Source: an uncultured Ruminococcus sp.
GTDB taxonomy: Bacteria > Bacillota > Clostridia > Oscillospirales > Ruminococcaceae
Direction of reading: 5' to 3'
Length of the DNA: 64,000 nucleotides
NCBI RefSeq assembly: GCF_934476685.1
Contig: NZ_CAKSNX010000003.1
Location: 186,001 to 250,000, forward strand
Shown here: positions 8,669 through 16,467 of the stretch, one piece after another
Numbering within the stretch: the stretch's first letter is position 1
How the letters are laid out: every line of letters begins with the position of its first letter
Notes under the pieces: model-generated
Database searches by the model: none
Told to the model about the DNA's origin: nothing
What the model saw: only the letters and a program-made list of their open reading frames with translations
Translations under genes and position numbers: made by a program

Positions 8669-10754
8669 TTGATAAATTCCTTTCGTATCCGCAGTCAGGC
8701 TTATGACATATCAGTATGCCGTTCTTTCCGCCCTTCTGGAAGAGGGTAGAACCGCACTTAGGGCATTTTTCCTCCGTCGGGAGATCCCATGTCATAAAGC
8801 TGCATTCAGGATTATCCTCGCAGCCGTAATACTTCTTGCCCTTCTTGGACTTTTTGAGCAGCACCTTTTTGCCGCAAAACGGACATATGCCGCCCGTTTC
8901 CTGAACTATCCTCTTTGTATTCGTACAATCCGGAAAGCCTGAGCAAGCCATAAACTTTCCGTATCTGCCTATCTTTATTACCATAGGCTTTCCGCATATC
9001 TCGCATATCTGATCCGTTTCCTCGTCAGGGACTTTGACACGCTTGCCCTCCATAGCGACTTCCGCCTCAGAAAGCTCGCTGTCGAAATCGGCATAGAAAT
9101 CTTTCAGAGTCTTTACCCAGCTTGCCTTTCCGCTTTCAACTTCGTCAAGGCTCGTTTCCATATTAGCTGTGAACTTCACGTCAACTATCTTGTTGAAATG
9201 CTCGCTCATAAGTTGGTTCGTTACCTCGCCCAGAGCGGTCGGCTTGAGCTGTTTTCCGTCACGTTCAACATAACTTCTGTTGAGTATGGTCGTAATGGTG
9301 GTAACATAAGTTGACGGTCTGCCGATACCGGTTTCTTCAAAAGCCTTTACCAGCGTAGCCTCGGTATATCTCGGAGGCGGCTGAGTGAAATGCTGATTGC
9401 CGTCAATGGACTTCGCCTTTATAACGTCGCCCTTTTCTATGGCAGGCAGCACATTTTTCTTATCGTCCTCCTCGTCCTTTGACTCTTCGTAAAGAACAGT
9501 AAAGCCGTCGAACTTCACTGAATAGCCTGTTGCCTTGAACATACAGCCTGCGGCAGAGATATCCACCGACATGGTATCCATAAGGCAGTTAGCCATCTGG
9601 GACGCAATAAATCTTTCCCATATAAGCTTATACAGCTTATACTGATCGTTTGTTACTCCGCTCGCCTTTACAAGGTCAGGAGTGATGTTCGGGTCGGTAG
9701 GACGTATAGCTTCGTGAGCGTCCTGCGCATTGCCCTTTGTTTTATACACCTTTGGCGACTCAGGAATATACTTGTCGCCGTACTTTCCTTTTATAAAAGT
9801 ATAGGCTGCGTTTCTAGCCTCGTCAGAGATACGCAGGCTGTCGGTTCTCATATATGTGATAAGACCTATCGCACCCATACCGTTTATTTCAAGACCTTCA
9901 TACAATTCCTGAGCGGCTTTCATTGTACGTCTGCCCTGAAATCCCAATCGTCTTGAAGCTTCCTGCTGGAGAGTAGAAGTTGTGAACGGTGCGGCAGGTG
10001 TTTTCTTATGCACGCTTTTCTTCACCTTGTCGATAACGAACTCCGCTCCGTCAAGTCTTGCAAGGACAGCGTCCGTTTCCTCTTTGCTTTTCAGTTCAGC
10101 CTTTTTGCCGTCAATGGTATTTAGCTTTGCTGAAAAAGCCTTACGGCTTGATTTTGCAAGGAACTTTCCATCGATAGACCAGTATTCCTGCGAAACGAAT
10201 GCCCTTATCTCATTTTCTCTGTCACATATCATCTTAACTGCAACAGACTGCACTCTTCCTGCGGAAAGACCTCTTCTTATCTTTCTCCAAAGGAACGGTG
10301 AAAGCTTATAGCCGACTATTCTGTCGAGTATTCTTCTCGCCTGCTGAGCGTTCACAAGATTGAGGTCGATAGTTCTTGGGTGGCTCATACCTGCCTCAAT
10401 ACCGCTCTTTGTGATCTCGTTAAAAGCAACTCTGTTCTTCTCGTTCATATCCAGACCGAGCAGCTGTGCCAGATGCCATGAGATAGCCTCTCCCTCACGG
10501 TCCGGGTCGCCTGCGAGATAGACGTGGTCGCTGTTTTTTGCTTTTTTCTTTATTTCCTTGATAAGTGATTCCTTATCCTTGATGTTGATATAATGCGGTT
10601 CAAAATCGTTGTCTATATCAACTCCCAGCTTTGATTTCGGGAGATCTCTCAGATGTCCCATTGAGGCGACTACCTCATAATCTCCGCTAAGATAGCGTTT
10701 TACTGTTTTCGCCTTATGCGGCGACTCTACAATTACTAAATCAGACAAATTCAT
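8658..10754 (-). CDS. topA: DNA topoisomerase I
   Basis: The 698-residue type IA topoisomerase relaxes negative supercoils. It starts with the Toprim domain (LVIVESPHKAKTVKRYL and DPDREGEAI). The catalytic tyrosine region is GLITYMRTDSLRIS. The C-terminus carries three consecutive four-cysteine zinc modules starting CEICGKP, CPFCGKK and CPKCGST, used for binding single-stranded DNA. Length is normal for Clostridia. It lies 16 nt after dprA and overlaps trmFO. Confidence 0.98.
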   Translation of the reverse strand: MNLSDLVIVESPHKAKTVKRYLSGDYEVVASMGHLRDLPKSKLGVDIDNDFEPHYINIKDKESLIKEIKKKAKNSDHVYLAGDPDREGEAISWHLAQLLGLDMNEKNRVAFNEITKSGIEAGMSHPRTIDLNLVNAQQARRILDRIVGYKLSPFLWRKIRRGLSAGRVQSVAVKMICDRENEIRAFVSQEYWSIDGKFLAKSSRKAFSAKLNTIDGKKAELKSKEETDAVLARLDGAEFVIDKVKKSVHKKTPAAPFTTSTLQQEASRRLGFQGRRTMKAAQELYEGLEINGMGAIGLITYMRTDSLRISDEARNAAYTFIKGKYGDKYIPESPKVYKTKGNAQDAHEAIRPTDPNITPDLVKASGVTNDQYKLYKLIWERFIASQMANCLMDTMSVDISAAGCMFKATGYSVKFDGFTVLYEESKDEEDDKKNVLPAIEKGDVIKAKSIDGNQHFTQPPPRYTEATLVKAFEETGIGRPSTYVTTITTILNRSYVERDGKQLKPTALGEVTNQLMSEHFNKIVDVKFTANMETSLDEVESGKASWVKTLKDFYADFDSELSEAEVAMEGKRVKVPDEETDQICEICGKPMVIKIGRYGKFMACSGFPDCTNTKRIVQETGGICPFCGKKVLLKKSKKGKKYYGCEDNPECSFMTWDLPTEEKCPKCGSTLFQKGGKNGILICHKPDCGYERNLSNDG

Positions 10755-10770
10755 TCTCCGTTCTAAGGTT

Positions 10771-12024
10771 TTAACGTATCAGCCCGTACATTTTTCCGGG
10801 CAGCGACGCAACATATCCATTAAGCTCCAGCTCGGTAAGTTCAGCAAAGACCTCCGAAATATCTTTTTCAAGCACTGCTGCGATCTCGTCCGCAAGCATA
10901 GCTTTTTCTTCAAGAAGTCTGCATATATCCGCCTGCTGCTCTTCCAGAGCGGAATAGTCGATATCGTTCTTTTTATTATTTTTCGTTTCAGAAATAGTTT
11001 CATCGGGATATCCCGCAGGCTTTTCAGTTTTGCGGCCGTGCTTATGAGCTTTATGTGCTTTAACTATATTATTTTCCGCACCGAAAAATCCCGAATCTTC
11101 CGTCGGCATTGCATATCCGCCGTTTTCCGATGCATACTTCAAGCCGTAAACATTTCCCTCCGACAGCGTTCTAACAATATCCTGTGCATCAAAAACAGGC
11201 ACACAGCCGTTTCTGATAAGGTCACGCTGACCGAAATATCTTTTATCATAAATATCATGAGGCGGAACGGCAAACACGGTTTTGCCCTGATACACAGCAT
11301 GGGAAAAGTTATCCAGTCCCCTGCTCTCACTTCCTGCCTCAACAAACAGGACTCCGTCAGACAACCCCACAGATATCCTGTTTCTCGCCGTAAAAGAACC
11401 GCTGAACATTCTGCTGCCCGACGGCATTTCAGATATCACAACGCCCTTTTCGGCTATCATTTCTTTCAGCTCTGAGCTGCCCTTCGGATAGTCATAATCT
11501 ATCGGCGAGGCACAAACCGCCAGCGGAAAGCTGTTATTTTCAAGTGAGATACAGTTCACCCTCTGATCTATCCCGTTGGCAAAGCCTGAGCCGAGAATAA
11601 ATCCTTTTTCGCAAAGTTCCCTGCAAAGCTTATCCGCCGTATTCAGCGAATACTCCGAGGGGTGTCTTGTTCCCACCACATTTATTACGCATTTATCGTT
11701 TAAAAAGTCAAGGTTACCCTTATAGAACAGCATTGCAGGAGGATCAGCGATCTTCCTCAGCCGTTTGGGATAGCCCTCACTTTCATAACATAAATACTTC
11801 TGTCCGCTCTTTTCACAGTTTTCAAGCATTTCTTCCGCCTGCTCAAAACTGAGAGCGTCCGCTCTGTCATACTCAGCCTGAGTGATATATGACAGCCCGT
11901 GCTTTTTCACAGCGTCTGTAAACTCAGCCATATCTTCGATATTTTCAGCCGCCTGCCACAGTCTTTTTCCTGTGCCGAAAACCGTCACTGCCCACAGCCA
12001 CAATGCTTCACGTTTAGCCGCCAT
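10771..12024 (-). CDS. dprA: DNA processing protein DprA
   Basis: The 417-residue protein loads RecA onto incoming single-stranded DNA during transformation. The Rossmann-like DprA/Smf core includes VVGTRHPSEYSLNTADKL and GSGFANGIDQR motifs at roughly residues 115-165. The C-terminal 70 residues match a winged-helix DprA domain (ADICRLLEEKAMLADEIA). Between them, around residues 300-345, is a low-complexity basic linker. Its presence alone does not prove natural competence. It is downstream of the rRNA methyltransferase and upstream of topA. Confidence 0.95.
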   Translation of the reverse strand: MAAKREALWLWAVTVFGTGKRLWQAAENIEDMAEFTDAVKKHGLSYITQAEYDRADALSFEQAEEMLENCEKSGQKYLCYESEGYPKRLRKIADPPAMLFYKGNLDFLNDKCVINVVGTRHPSEYSLNTADKLCRELCEKGFILGSGFANGIDQRVNCISLENNSFPLAVCASPIDYDYPKGSSELKEMIAEKGVVISEMPSGSRMFSGSFTARNRISVGLSDGVLFVEAGSESRGLDNFSHAVYQGKTVFAVPPHDIYDKRYFGQRDLIRNGCVPVFDAQDIVRTLSEGNVYGLKYASENGGYAMPTEDSGFFGAENNIVKAHKAHKHGRKTEKPAGYPDETISETKNNKKNDIDYSALEEQQADICRLLEEKAMLADEIAAVLEKDISEVFAELTELELNGYVASLPGKMYGLIR

Positions 12025-12043
12025 ATACGGATACCTCCGTTTC

Positions 12044-12886
12044 TCAAAGCTTAGTATCTCTGCCGTTATCCTCTCTGAACATCTCCCAGAGGATTATTCC
12101 CCCTGCCATAGCGGCATTAAGAGAATTAATATTTCCGTGCATTTTTATGGTTATCTTCTCATCACAGCAGTCAGCGTCTTCCTTTAAAAGTCCGTTGCCC
12201 TCGTTTCCGATGACCACCGCACAGCTGCCACTGAAATCACATTTCGCAACAGAAGTCGCATCGCTGTCAATGACCGCAGCAAAAGTTTTCACCCCTGCTT
12301 TAGCGAACACCTCGCAGACCTCCGAAAGTTCACCGGCGTTATATATATTCAGCCTGAGTGCCGAACCCATAGCAGAACGTATGGTTTTCGGGTTATAAAG
12401 CTCACAGCAGTTATTGCACATCACAACTCCGTCAACACCTACTGCGTCGGCAGTTCTGAGAATAGTTCCCACATTGCCGGGATCCTGAAGATTATCCAGA
12501 ACGATATATTTTCCGCACCTTTTCCCAGCCGAAATATCAGCGTCCGCAAGAATTCTTTCATCTGTTTTAGCAATAAGAAAAACTCCCTGAGAGCCTTTTG
12601 TACCGCTCATAAAGTCGCAAACGCTTTCGCTTACGGTGAAGAAATCAACAGCTTTTTCATCTTCAAAAAGCTCAGTCGGTATATACTGCGAATACCTTTC
12701 AAGGGCTTTTTCAGAAGCGAAAGCTGCATAGATATCCAACTCTCCGTTACGATATTTTTCAATAGCCTCGCCGCAAAGTCTTGCTCCCTCAAGGACATAC
12801 ATACCGTTCTCACGGCGCTGTTTCTTGCTTTGGGAAAGCTTGCAGAACAGCTTTATCTTAGGATTATCCTTACTGATAATATGCAG
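12044..12886 (-). CDS. SpoU/TrmH-family 23S rRNA 2'-O-methyltransferase, probable CTG start
   Basis: A SPOUT methyltransferase. The C-terminal knot motifs are LDNLQDPGNVGTILRTADA, VVIGNEGNGL and the SLNAAMAGGI helix. The first ATG in frame (12802) would remove the start of the substrate-binding domain. The frame stays open upstream and encodes SKDNPKIKLFCKL, a typical family N-terminus. An in-frame TGA lies three codons above the CTG at 12886, and no ATG, GTG or TTG lies between. An AGAGGTGAT site is correctly spaced for the CTG, so a 280-residue product from a non-AUG codon is likely. Substrate position in rRNA cannot be told from sequence. Confidence 0.85.
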   Translation of the reverse strand: MHIISKDNPKIKLFCKLSQSKKQRRENGMYVLEGARLCGEAIEKYRNGELDIYAAFASEKALERYSQYIPTELFEDEKAVDFFTVSESVCDFMSGTKGSQGVFLIAKTDERILADADISAGKRCGKYIVLDNLQDPGNVGTILRTADAVGVDGVVMCNNCCELYNPKTIRSAMGSALRLNIYNAGELSEVCEVFAKAGVKTFAAVIDSDATSVAKCDFSGSCAVVIGNEGNGLLKEDADCCDEKITIKMHGNINSLNAAMAGGIILWEMFREDNGRDTKL

Positions 12887-12922
12887 CTTCGATCACCTCT
12901 TATACTAAAAATTACCGACCTT

Positions 12923-12952
12923 ATTATAGAACAAAACACGCATGTCTGTAAA
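12923..12952 (-). promoter_or_regulatory. Promoter for the rRNA methyltransferase-dprA-topA-trmFO genes
   Basis: On the minus strand TTTACA and TATAAT are separated by 18 bp. The -35 lies inside the loop of the rplT terminator, so the terminator and the promoter share sequence. The predicted start is about 30 nt above the CTG codon. Confidence 0.6.
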
Positions 12953-12968
12953 AACGTGCGTGTTTTTT
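12933..12968 (-). terminator. Terminator after infC-rpmI-rplT
   Basis: The minus strand has an AACACGCACGT / ACATGCGTGTT stem with a loop of about 8 nt, followed by TTGTTC. It lies immediately after the rplT stop codon. Confidence 0.75.
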
Positions 12969-12974
12969 ATTTTA

Positions 12975-13328
12975 TTAAAGAGCAGCCTTTGCCTTTTCAA
13001 CGATAGCTGTGAAACCAGCAGGATCGCTGATAGCAATCTCGGAAAGCATCTTTCTGTTGAGGTTGATGCCAGCCTTGCTTACGCCGTTCATAAATGTTGA
13101 GTAGTTGATGCCGTTCATCTTGCAGGCAGCTGAGATTCTTGTGATCCAGAGTCTTCTGAAATCTCTCTTCTTCTGCTTTCTGCCGATGTATGCATACTGA
13201 CCTGACTTCATTACAGCCTGCTTAGCCATCTTGAAGTGCTTGCTCTTTGCGCCGAAGTAGCCCTTTGCAAGCTTAAGTGTCTTATTTCTTCTCTTTCGAG
13301 TCATCATTGCTCCCTTAACACGAGCCAT
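12975..13328 (-). CDS. rplT: 50S ribosomal protein L20
   Basis: This 117-residue, highly basic protein is a primary 23S rRNA binder essential for early 50S assembly. In Firmicutes it also represses its own operon by binding the leader RNA. The N-terminus MARVKGAMMTRKRRNKTLKLAKG and the RDFRRLWITRISAACKMNGI core are canonical, and length is exact. It is the third gene of infC-rpmI-rplT, 50 nt after rpmI, with a GGAGGTAATTA site. Confidence 0.99.
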   Translation of the reverse strand: MARVKGAMMTRKRRNKTLKLAKGYFGAKSKHFKMAKQAVMKSGQYAYIGRKQKKRDFRRLWITRISAACKMNGINYSTFMNGVSKAGINLNRKMLSEIAISDPAGFTAIVEKAKAAL

Positions 13329-13378
13329 AGTTAATTACCTCCTGAAATTTTAAATATTGTTTTCCCTACAACTCGTTA

Positions 13379-13576
13379 TTATTTGTAAGGGATAAGAGCC
13401 TTTACGTTCTTGATATTGGTATCGTCTGCGTAAGCTGCGCCTCTGAGAATTCTCTTACGCTTGTGATCCTTCTGTGTAAGTCTGTGTCTCTTGTTTGTGT
13501 GCTGGAACTTAACCTTGCCGCTGCCTGTTACGCTGAAACGCTTCTTTGCACCGGAATGTGTCTTGATCTTTGGCAT
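13379..13576 (-). CDS. rpmI: 50S ribosomal protein L35
   Basis: The 65-residue basic protein matches L35 throughout: MPKIKTHSGAKKRFSVTGSG at the N-terminus and HRLTQKDHKRKRILRG in the core. It binds 23S rRNA in the large subunit. It lies 22 nt after infC and 50 nt before rplT, the invariant order. A good AAGGAGGATAA site precedes the ATG. Confidence 0.99.
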   Translation of the reverse strand: MPKIKTHSGAKKRFSVTGSGKVKFQHTNKRHRLTQKDHKRKRILRGAAYADDTNIKNVKALIPYK

Positions 13577-13598
13577 TTTATTTATCCTCCTTAATTAT

Positions 13599-14117
13599 TT
13601 ACTTGCTGGTTTTCGGAGTTACGAACATCACAAGGCTTCGTCCCTCCATTTTAGATGGCTTGTCAACAACGCCGACCTCAGAAACAGCTTCCTTGAACTT
13701 TACAAGAAGTTCTTCGCCGAACTGCGGGTGTGCAACTGTACGCTTGCGGAATCTTACAGACACCTTGAGCTTATCGCCGTTTTTAAGAAACTTTACCGCC
13801 TGATTGACCTTTGTGTTAAAGTCGTGAGTATCTATCGTAGAGGACATTCTTACCTCTTTGATATCAATGACCTTCTGGTTCTTTCTGGCTTCCTTTTCAC
13901 GCTTAGTCTGCTCAAAGCAGAACTTTCCGTAGTCCATTATACGGCATACGGGCGGTGTAGCCTGAGGAGCGATCTTTACCAGATCGAGATCTTTTTTAAA
14001 CGCTATATCCAGCGCTTCTTCTGCACTCAGAATACCAAGCTGAGTTCCGTCAACGTCGATCACACGAAGTTCCTTATCGCGAATTTCTTCATTGATCTGA
14101 TGTTCTTTGTTGCTAAT
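13599..14117 (-). CDS. infC: Translation initiation factor IF-3 (ATT start)
   Basis: IF-3 prevents premature subunit joining and discriminates against non-standard start codons. The 172-residue reading from ATT at 14117 begins ISNKEHQINEEIRDKELRVI, the conserved family N-terminus. A perfect GGAGGTG site ends 8 nt upstream of the ATT. An in-frame ATG at 14153 would add 12 unrelated residues and place the ribosome-binding site and attenuator tail inside the gene, so it is rejected. AUU starts for infC are a known autoregulatory device. The C-terminal domain carries the VRFRKRTVAHPQFG motif. Confidence 0.97.
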   Translation of the reverse strand: MSNKEHQINEEIRDKELRVIDVDGTQLGILSAEEALDIAFKKDLDLVKIAPQATPPVCRIMDYGKFCFEQTKREKEARKNQKVIDIKEVRMSSTIDTHDFNTKVNQAVKFLKNGDKLKVSVRFRKRTVAHPQFGEELLVKFKEAVSEVGVVDKPSKMEGRSLVMFVTPKTSK

Positions 14118-14272
14118 GACGCAGCACCTCCAAAAATAAAATAAAACGGGCACAGATCAAATCCGTGCCCGCATAATATCACAAACTTATGTTAATGCGA
14201 TCTTATGTTACCTTTTCACAGCCTCCGTCGGGCGTTTAAGGTGAGAACGGATCAATGCTCTGCTTTGTTTAC
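14118..14272 (-). ncRNA. L20-type autoregulatory leader of the infC operon
   Basis: The transcribed leader of about 155 nt contains GTTCTCACCTT paired near GTGAAAAGGTAAC, a pattern that imitates the L20 site in 23S rRNA and is typical of Firmicutes infC leaders. Two copies of AACATAAG follow. The leader ends in an intrinsic terminator ahead of the infC ribosome-binding site. The inferred control is that excess L20 stabilises the terminating fold. Confidence 0.75.
14137..14171 (-). terminator. Attenuator terminator in the infC leader
   Basis: An 11-bp stem CGGGCACGGAT / ATCTGTGCCCG with a 3-nt loop is followed by TTTTATTTTATTTTT. It lies between the L20-binding region and the infC ribosome-binding site. 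Confidence 0.88.
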
Positions 14273-14278
14273 TAACCT

Positions 14279-14307
14279 AGTATACACCATATCATCCCGT
14301 TTGTCAA
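14279..14307 (-). promoter_or_regulatory. Sigma-A promoter of infC-rpmI-rplT
   Basis: On the minus strand a perfect TTGACA and TATACT are separated by 17 bp. Confidence 0.9.
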
Positions 14308-14351
14308 GGGCTTTTTTCAAAAAAATCAGATTTTTTTGCCTTTATTTTGCC

Positions 14352-14380
14352 TTGACTTGAAAGCCGTTTTATGGTATCAT
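14352..14380 (+). promoter_or_regulatory. Sigma-A promoter of manA
   Basis: TTGACT and TATCAT are separated by 17 bp, about 50 nt upstream of the manA ATG. It diverges from the infC promoter. Confidence 0.8.
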
Positions 14381-14432
14381 TATAAAAGGTATATTTATAT
14401 TTAATTCAATCATTTTACGGAGGTATATACAA

Positions 14433-15380
14433 ATGGCAGTATTTAAACTTAAACCTGCATTCAAGGATTACATATGGGGCGGCACACGTCTGCGTGACGA
14501 ATACGGCAAGGACTGTGACTACGACAAGGTCGCTGAGAGCTGGGAGCTTTCATGCCACAAGGACGGTCCGAGCGTTATTGCTGACGGCGAGTACGCAGGA
14601 CTTACTCTTTCGGAGTACATTGAAAAGGCAGGCAAGTCTGTTCTTGGTACCGACTGCGAGAGATTTGAGAACTTCCCTATCCTTATAAAGCTTATCGACG
14701 CTAAGGACAATCTTTCCGTACAGGTACACCCTGACAACGAATACGCTATGAGAGTTGAGGGCGAATACGGCAAGACTGAGATGTGGTATGTTGTTGACTG
14801 CGACGAGGGCGCACAGCTGCTCTACGGTTTCAAGCAGGAGATCTCAAAGGACGAGTTTGCTCAGAGGATCGCTGACAACACTCTTCTCGAAGTAACAAAT
14901 GCTGTTCCTGTAAAGAAGGGCGATGTGTTCTTTATCCAGTCTGGTACTCTTCACGCTATCGGAAAGGGTATCCTTATTGCTGAGATACAGCAGAACTCAA
15001 ATACTACATACAGAATTTACGACTACGGCAGAGTTGGCAAGGACGGCAAGCCGAGAGAGCTGCACGTTGAAAAGGCTAAGGACGTTACTGTTCTCGGACC
15101 TGCAAAGCAGTATCCTGAAACACCTGTTGAGGAGAAGGACGGATACAACATCAAGCTGCTTTCAAAGTGCGAATATTTCACAACTTACAGAGTAAATGTT
15201 GAAACAAAGGCTGAACTTGAGGCTGACGAAAAGTCGTTCAACAGCATACTCGTTCTTGAGGGCGAACCTGTTGTGGACGGCATAAAGGCTAAGAAGGGCG
15301 ACAGCATTTTCGTTTCAGCAGGCACAGGAAAATATACTGTTGACGGAAAATGCACATTTATCCTTACAAAGATCGACTAA
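14433..15380 (+). CDS. manA: Mannose-6-phosphate isomerase, class I
   Basis: The 315-residue cupin enzyme interconverts mannose 6-phosphate and fructose 6-phosphate. Zinc-ligand motifs are visible: SVQVHPDNEYA, GKTEMWYV and SGTLHAIGKG. The N-terminal FKDYIWGGTRLRDEYGK matches the short class I enzymes of Firmicutes, and length is typical. An ACGGAGGTATAT site precedes the ATG. With the glucokinase gene 75 nt downstream it feeds sugars into glycolysis. The two are probably co-transcribed. Confidence 0.96.
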   Translation: MAVFKLKPAFKDYIWGGTRLRDEYGKDCDYDKVAESWELSCHKDGPSVIADGEYAGLTLSEYIEKAGKSVLGTDCERFENFPILIKLIDAKDNLSVQVHPDNEYAMRVEGEYGKTEMWYVVDCDEGAQLLYGFKQEISKDEFAQRIADNTLLEVTNAVPVKKGDVFFIQSGTLHAIGKGILIAEIQQNSNTTYRIYDYGRVGKDGKPRELHVEKAKDVTVLGPAKQYPETPVEEKDGYNIKLLSKCEYFTTYRVNVETKAELEADEKSFNSILVLEGEPVVDGIKAKKGDSIFVSAGTGKYTVDGKCTFILTKID

Positions 15381-15455
15381 GGTGATAAAAAAGCTGAAGC
15401 TTGATCCGAAAAGAAAGTCGGCAAGCTAAGTAAGTAAAAGGGAGAAATAATTATT

Positions 15456-16412
15456 ATGAAGTATTACATAGGTATAGACCTCGGCGGCACAAACATCAAG
15501 GCAGGCGTTGTGACTGAGGATTTCGAGATCATTGCAAAGGCTACCTGCAAGACAAATCTGCCAAGACCTGCTGAAAAGATATGTGCGGATATGGCTAAGG
15601 TGGCTCTTGAAGCTGTGGAAAAGGCTGGGCTTGACATTGCTCAGATCGAATCTGTTGGAATAGGCACTCCGGGTACGGCAAACTCCGACACAGGCGTTAT
15701 CGAATATTCAAACAATCTGGGATTTCTCAACTTCCACGTTGTAGATCTTATGAGAAAGTATATCGACAAGCCTTGCTATGTTGAGAACGACGCAAACGCA
15801 GCAGCATACGGTGAGTATGTTGCAGGCGCCGCAAAGGGTGCAAACGATGCAGTATGCATCACACTCGGCACAGGCGTAGGCGGTGGAATAATCATCAACG
15901 GAAAGATCTATTCAGGATTTAATTTTGCCGGAGCTGAGATAGGTCATACTGTTATTGACCCTAACGGTCCTGAATGCACCTGCGGAAGAAAAGGCTGCTT
16001 TGAAGTTTTCTCCTCTGCAACAGGTCTTATCAGAATGACAAAAGAGGCTATGCTTGAAGATAAGTCGTCTATCATGTGGAAGATGAACGAAGAGGACGGA
16101 AAGATCTCAGGCAGAACTGCTTTCAATGCTATGAGAGCAGGCGACAGAGCAGGCAAGGAAGTCGTTGACAAGTACATAAAGTATCTTGCCTGCGGCATAA
16201 CAAACACAATAAACATTTTCCAGCCTGATATCCTCTGTATCGGCGGCGGAGTATGCAACGAGGGCGACCCTCTTCTTCTCCCGCTGAAAGAGCTTGTGGC
16301 TAAGGAAGTTTACACAAAGAATTCGGCAAAGAACACTGAGATAGTTATTGCTAAACTGGGAAATGACGCAGGCATAATCGGTGCGGCTTTCCTCGGACTT
16401 TCACATCAGTAA
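15456..16412 (+). CDS. ROK-family glucokinase
   Basis: A 318-residue ROK kinase, probably ATP-dependent glucokinase. The phosphate-binding motif GIDLGGTNIKAGVV is at the N-terminus, the sugar-binding ENDANAAAYGE in the middle, and the ROK zinc motif CTCGRKGCFE near residue 172. There is no helix-turn-helix, so it is an enzyme, not a ROK repressor. Exact sugar specificity cannot be settled from sequence. The AAGGGAGAAATAA site supports the ATG. It lies between manA and ilvD. Confidence 0.92.
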   Translation: MKYYIGIDLGGTNIKAGVVTEDFEIIAKATCKTNLPRPAEKICADMAKVALEAVEKAGLDIAQIESVGIGTPGTANSDTGVIEYSNNLGFLNFHVVDLMRKYIDKPCYVENDANAAAYGEYVAGAAKGANDAVCITLGTGVGGGIIINGKIYSGFNFAGAEIGHTVIDPNGPECTCGRKGCFEVFSSATGLIRMTKEAMLEDKSSIMWKMNEEDGKISGRTAFNAMRAGDRAGKEVVDKYIKYLACGITNTINIFQPDILCIGGGVCNEGDPLLLPLKELVAKEVYTKNSAKNTEIVIAKLGNDAGIIGAAFLGLSHQ

Positions 16413-16467
16413 TGCTGGATACTGTTAAAACTGAAAAATATTTTTTGTATAAAAGAGGTAATTTAAA

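Noticed and set aside
13491..14144. A 217-residue open frame on the plus strand over rpmI and infC
   Set aside because: It is antisense to well-identified ribosomal and IF-3 genes and has no family resemblance or ribosome-binding site.
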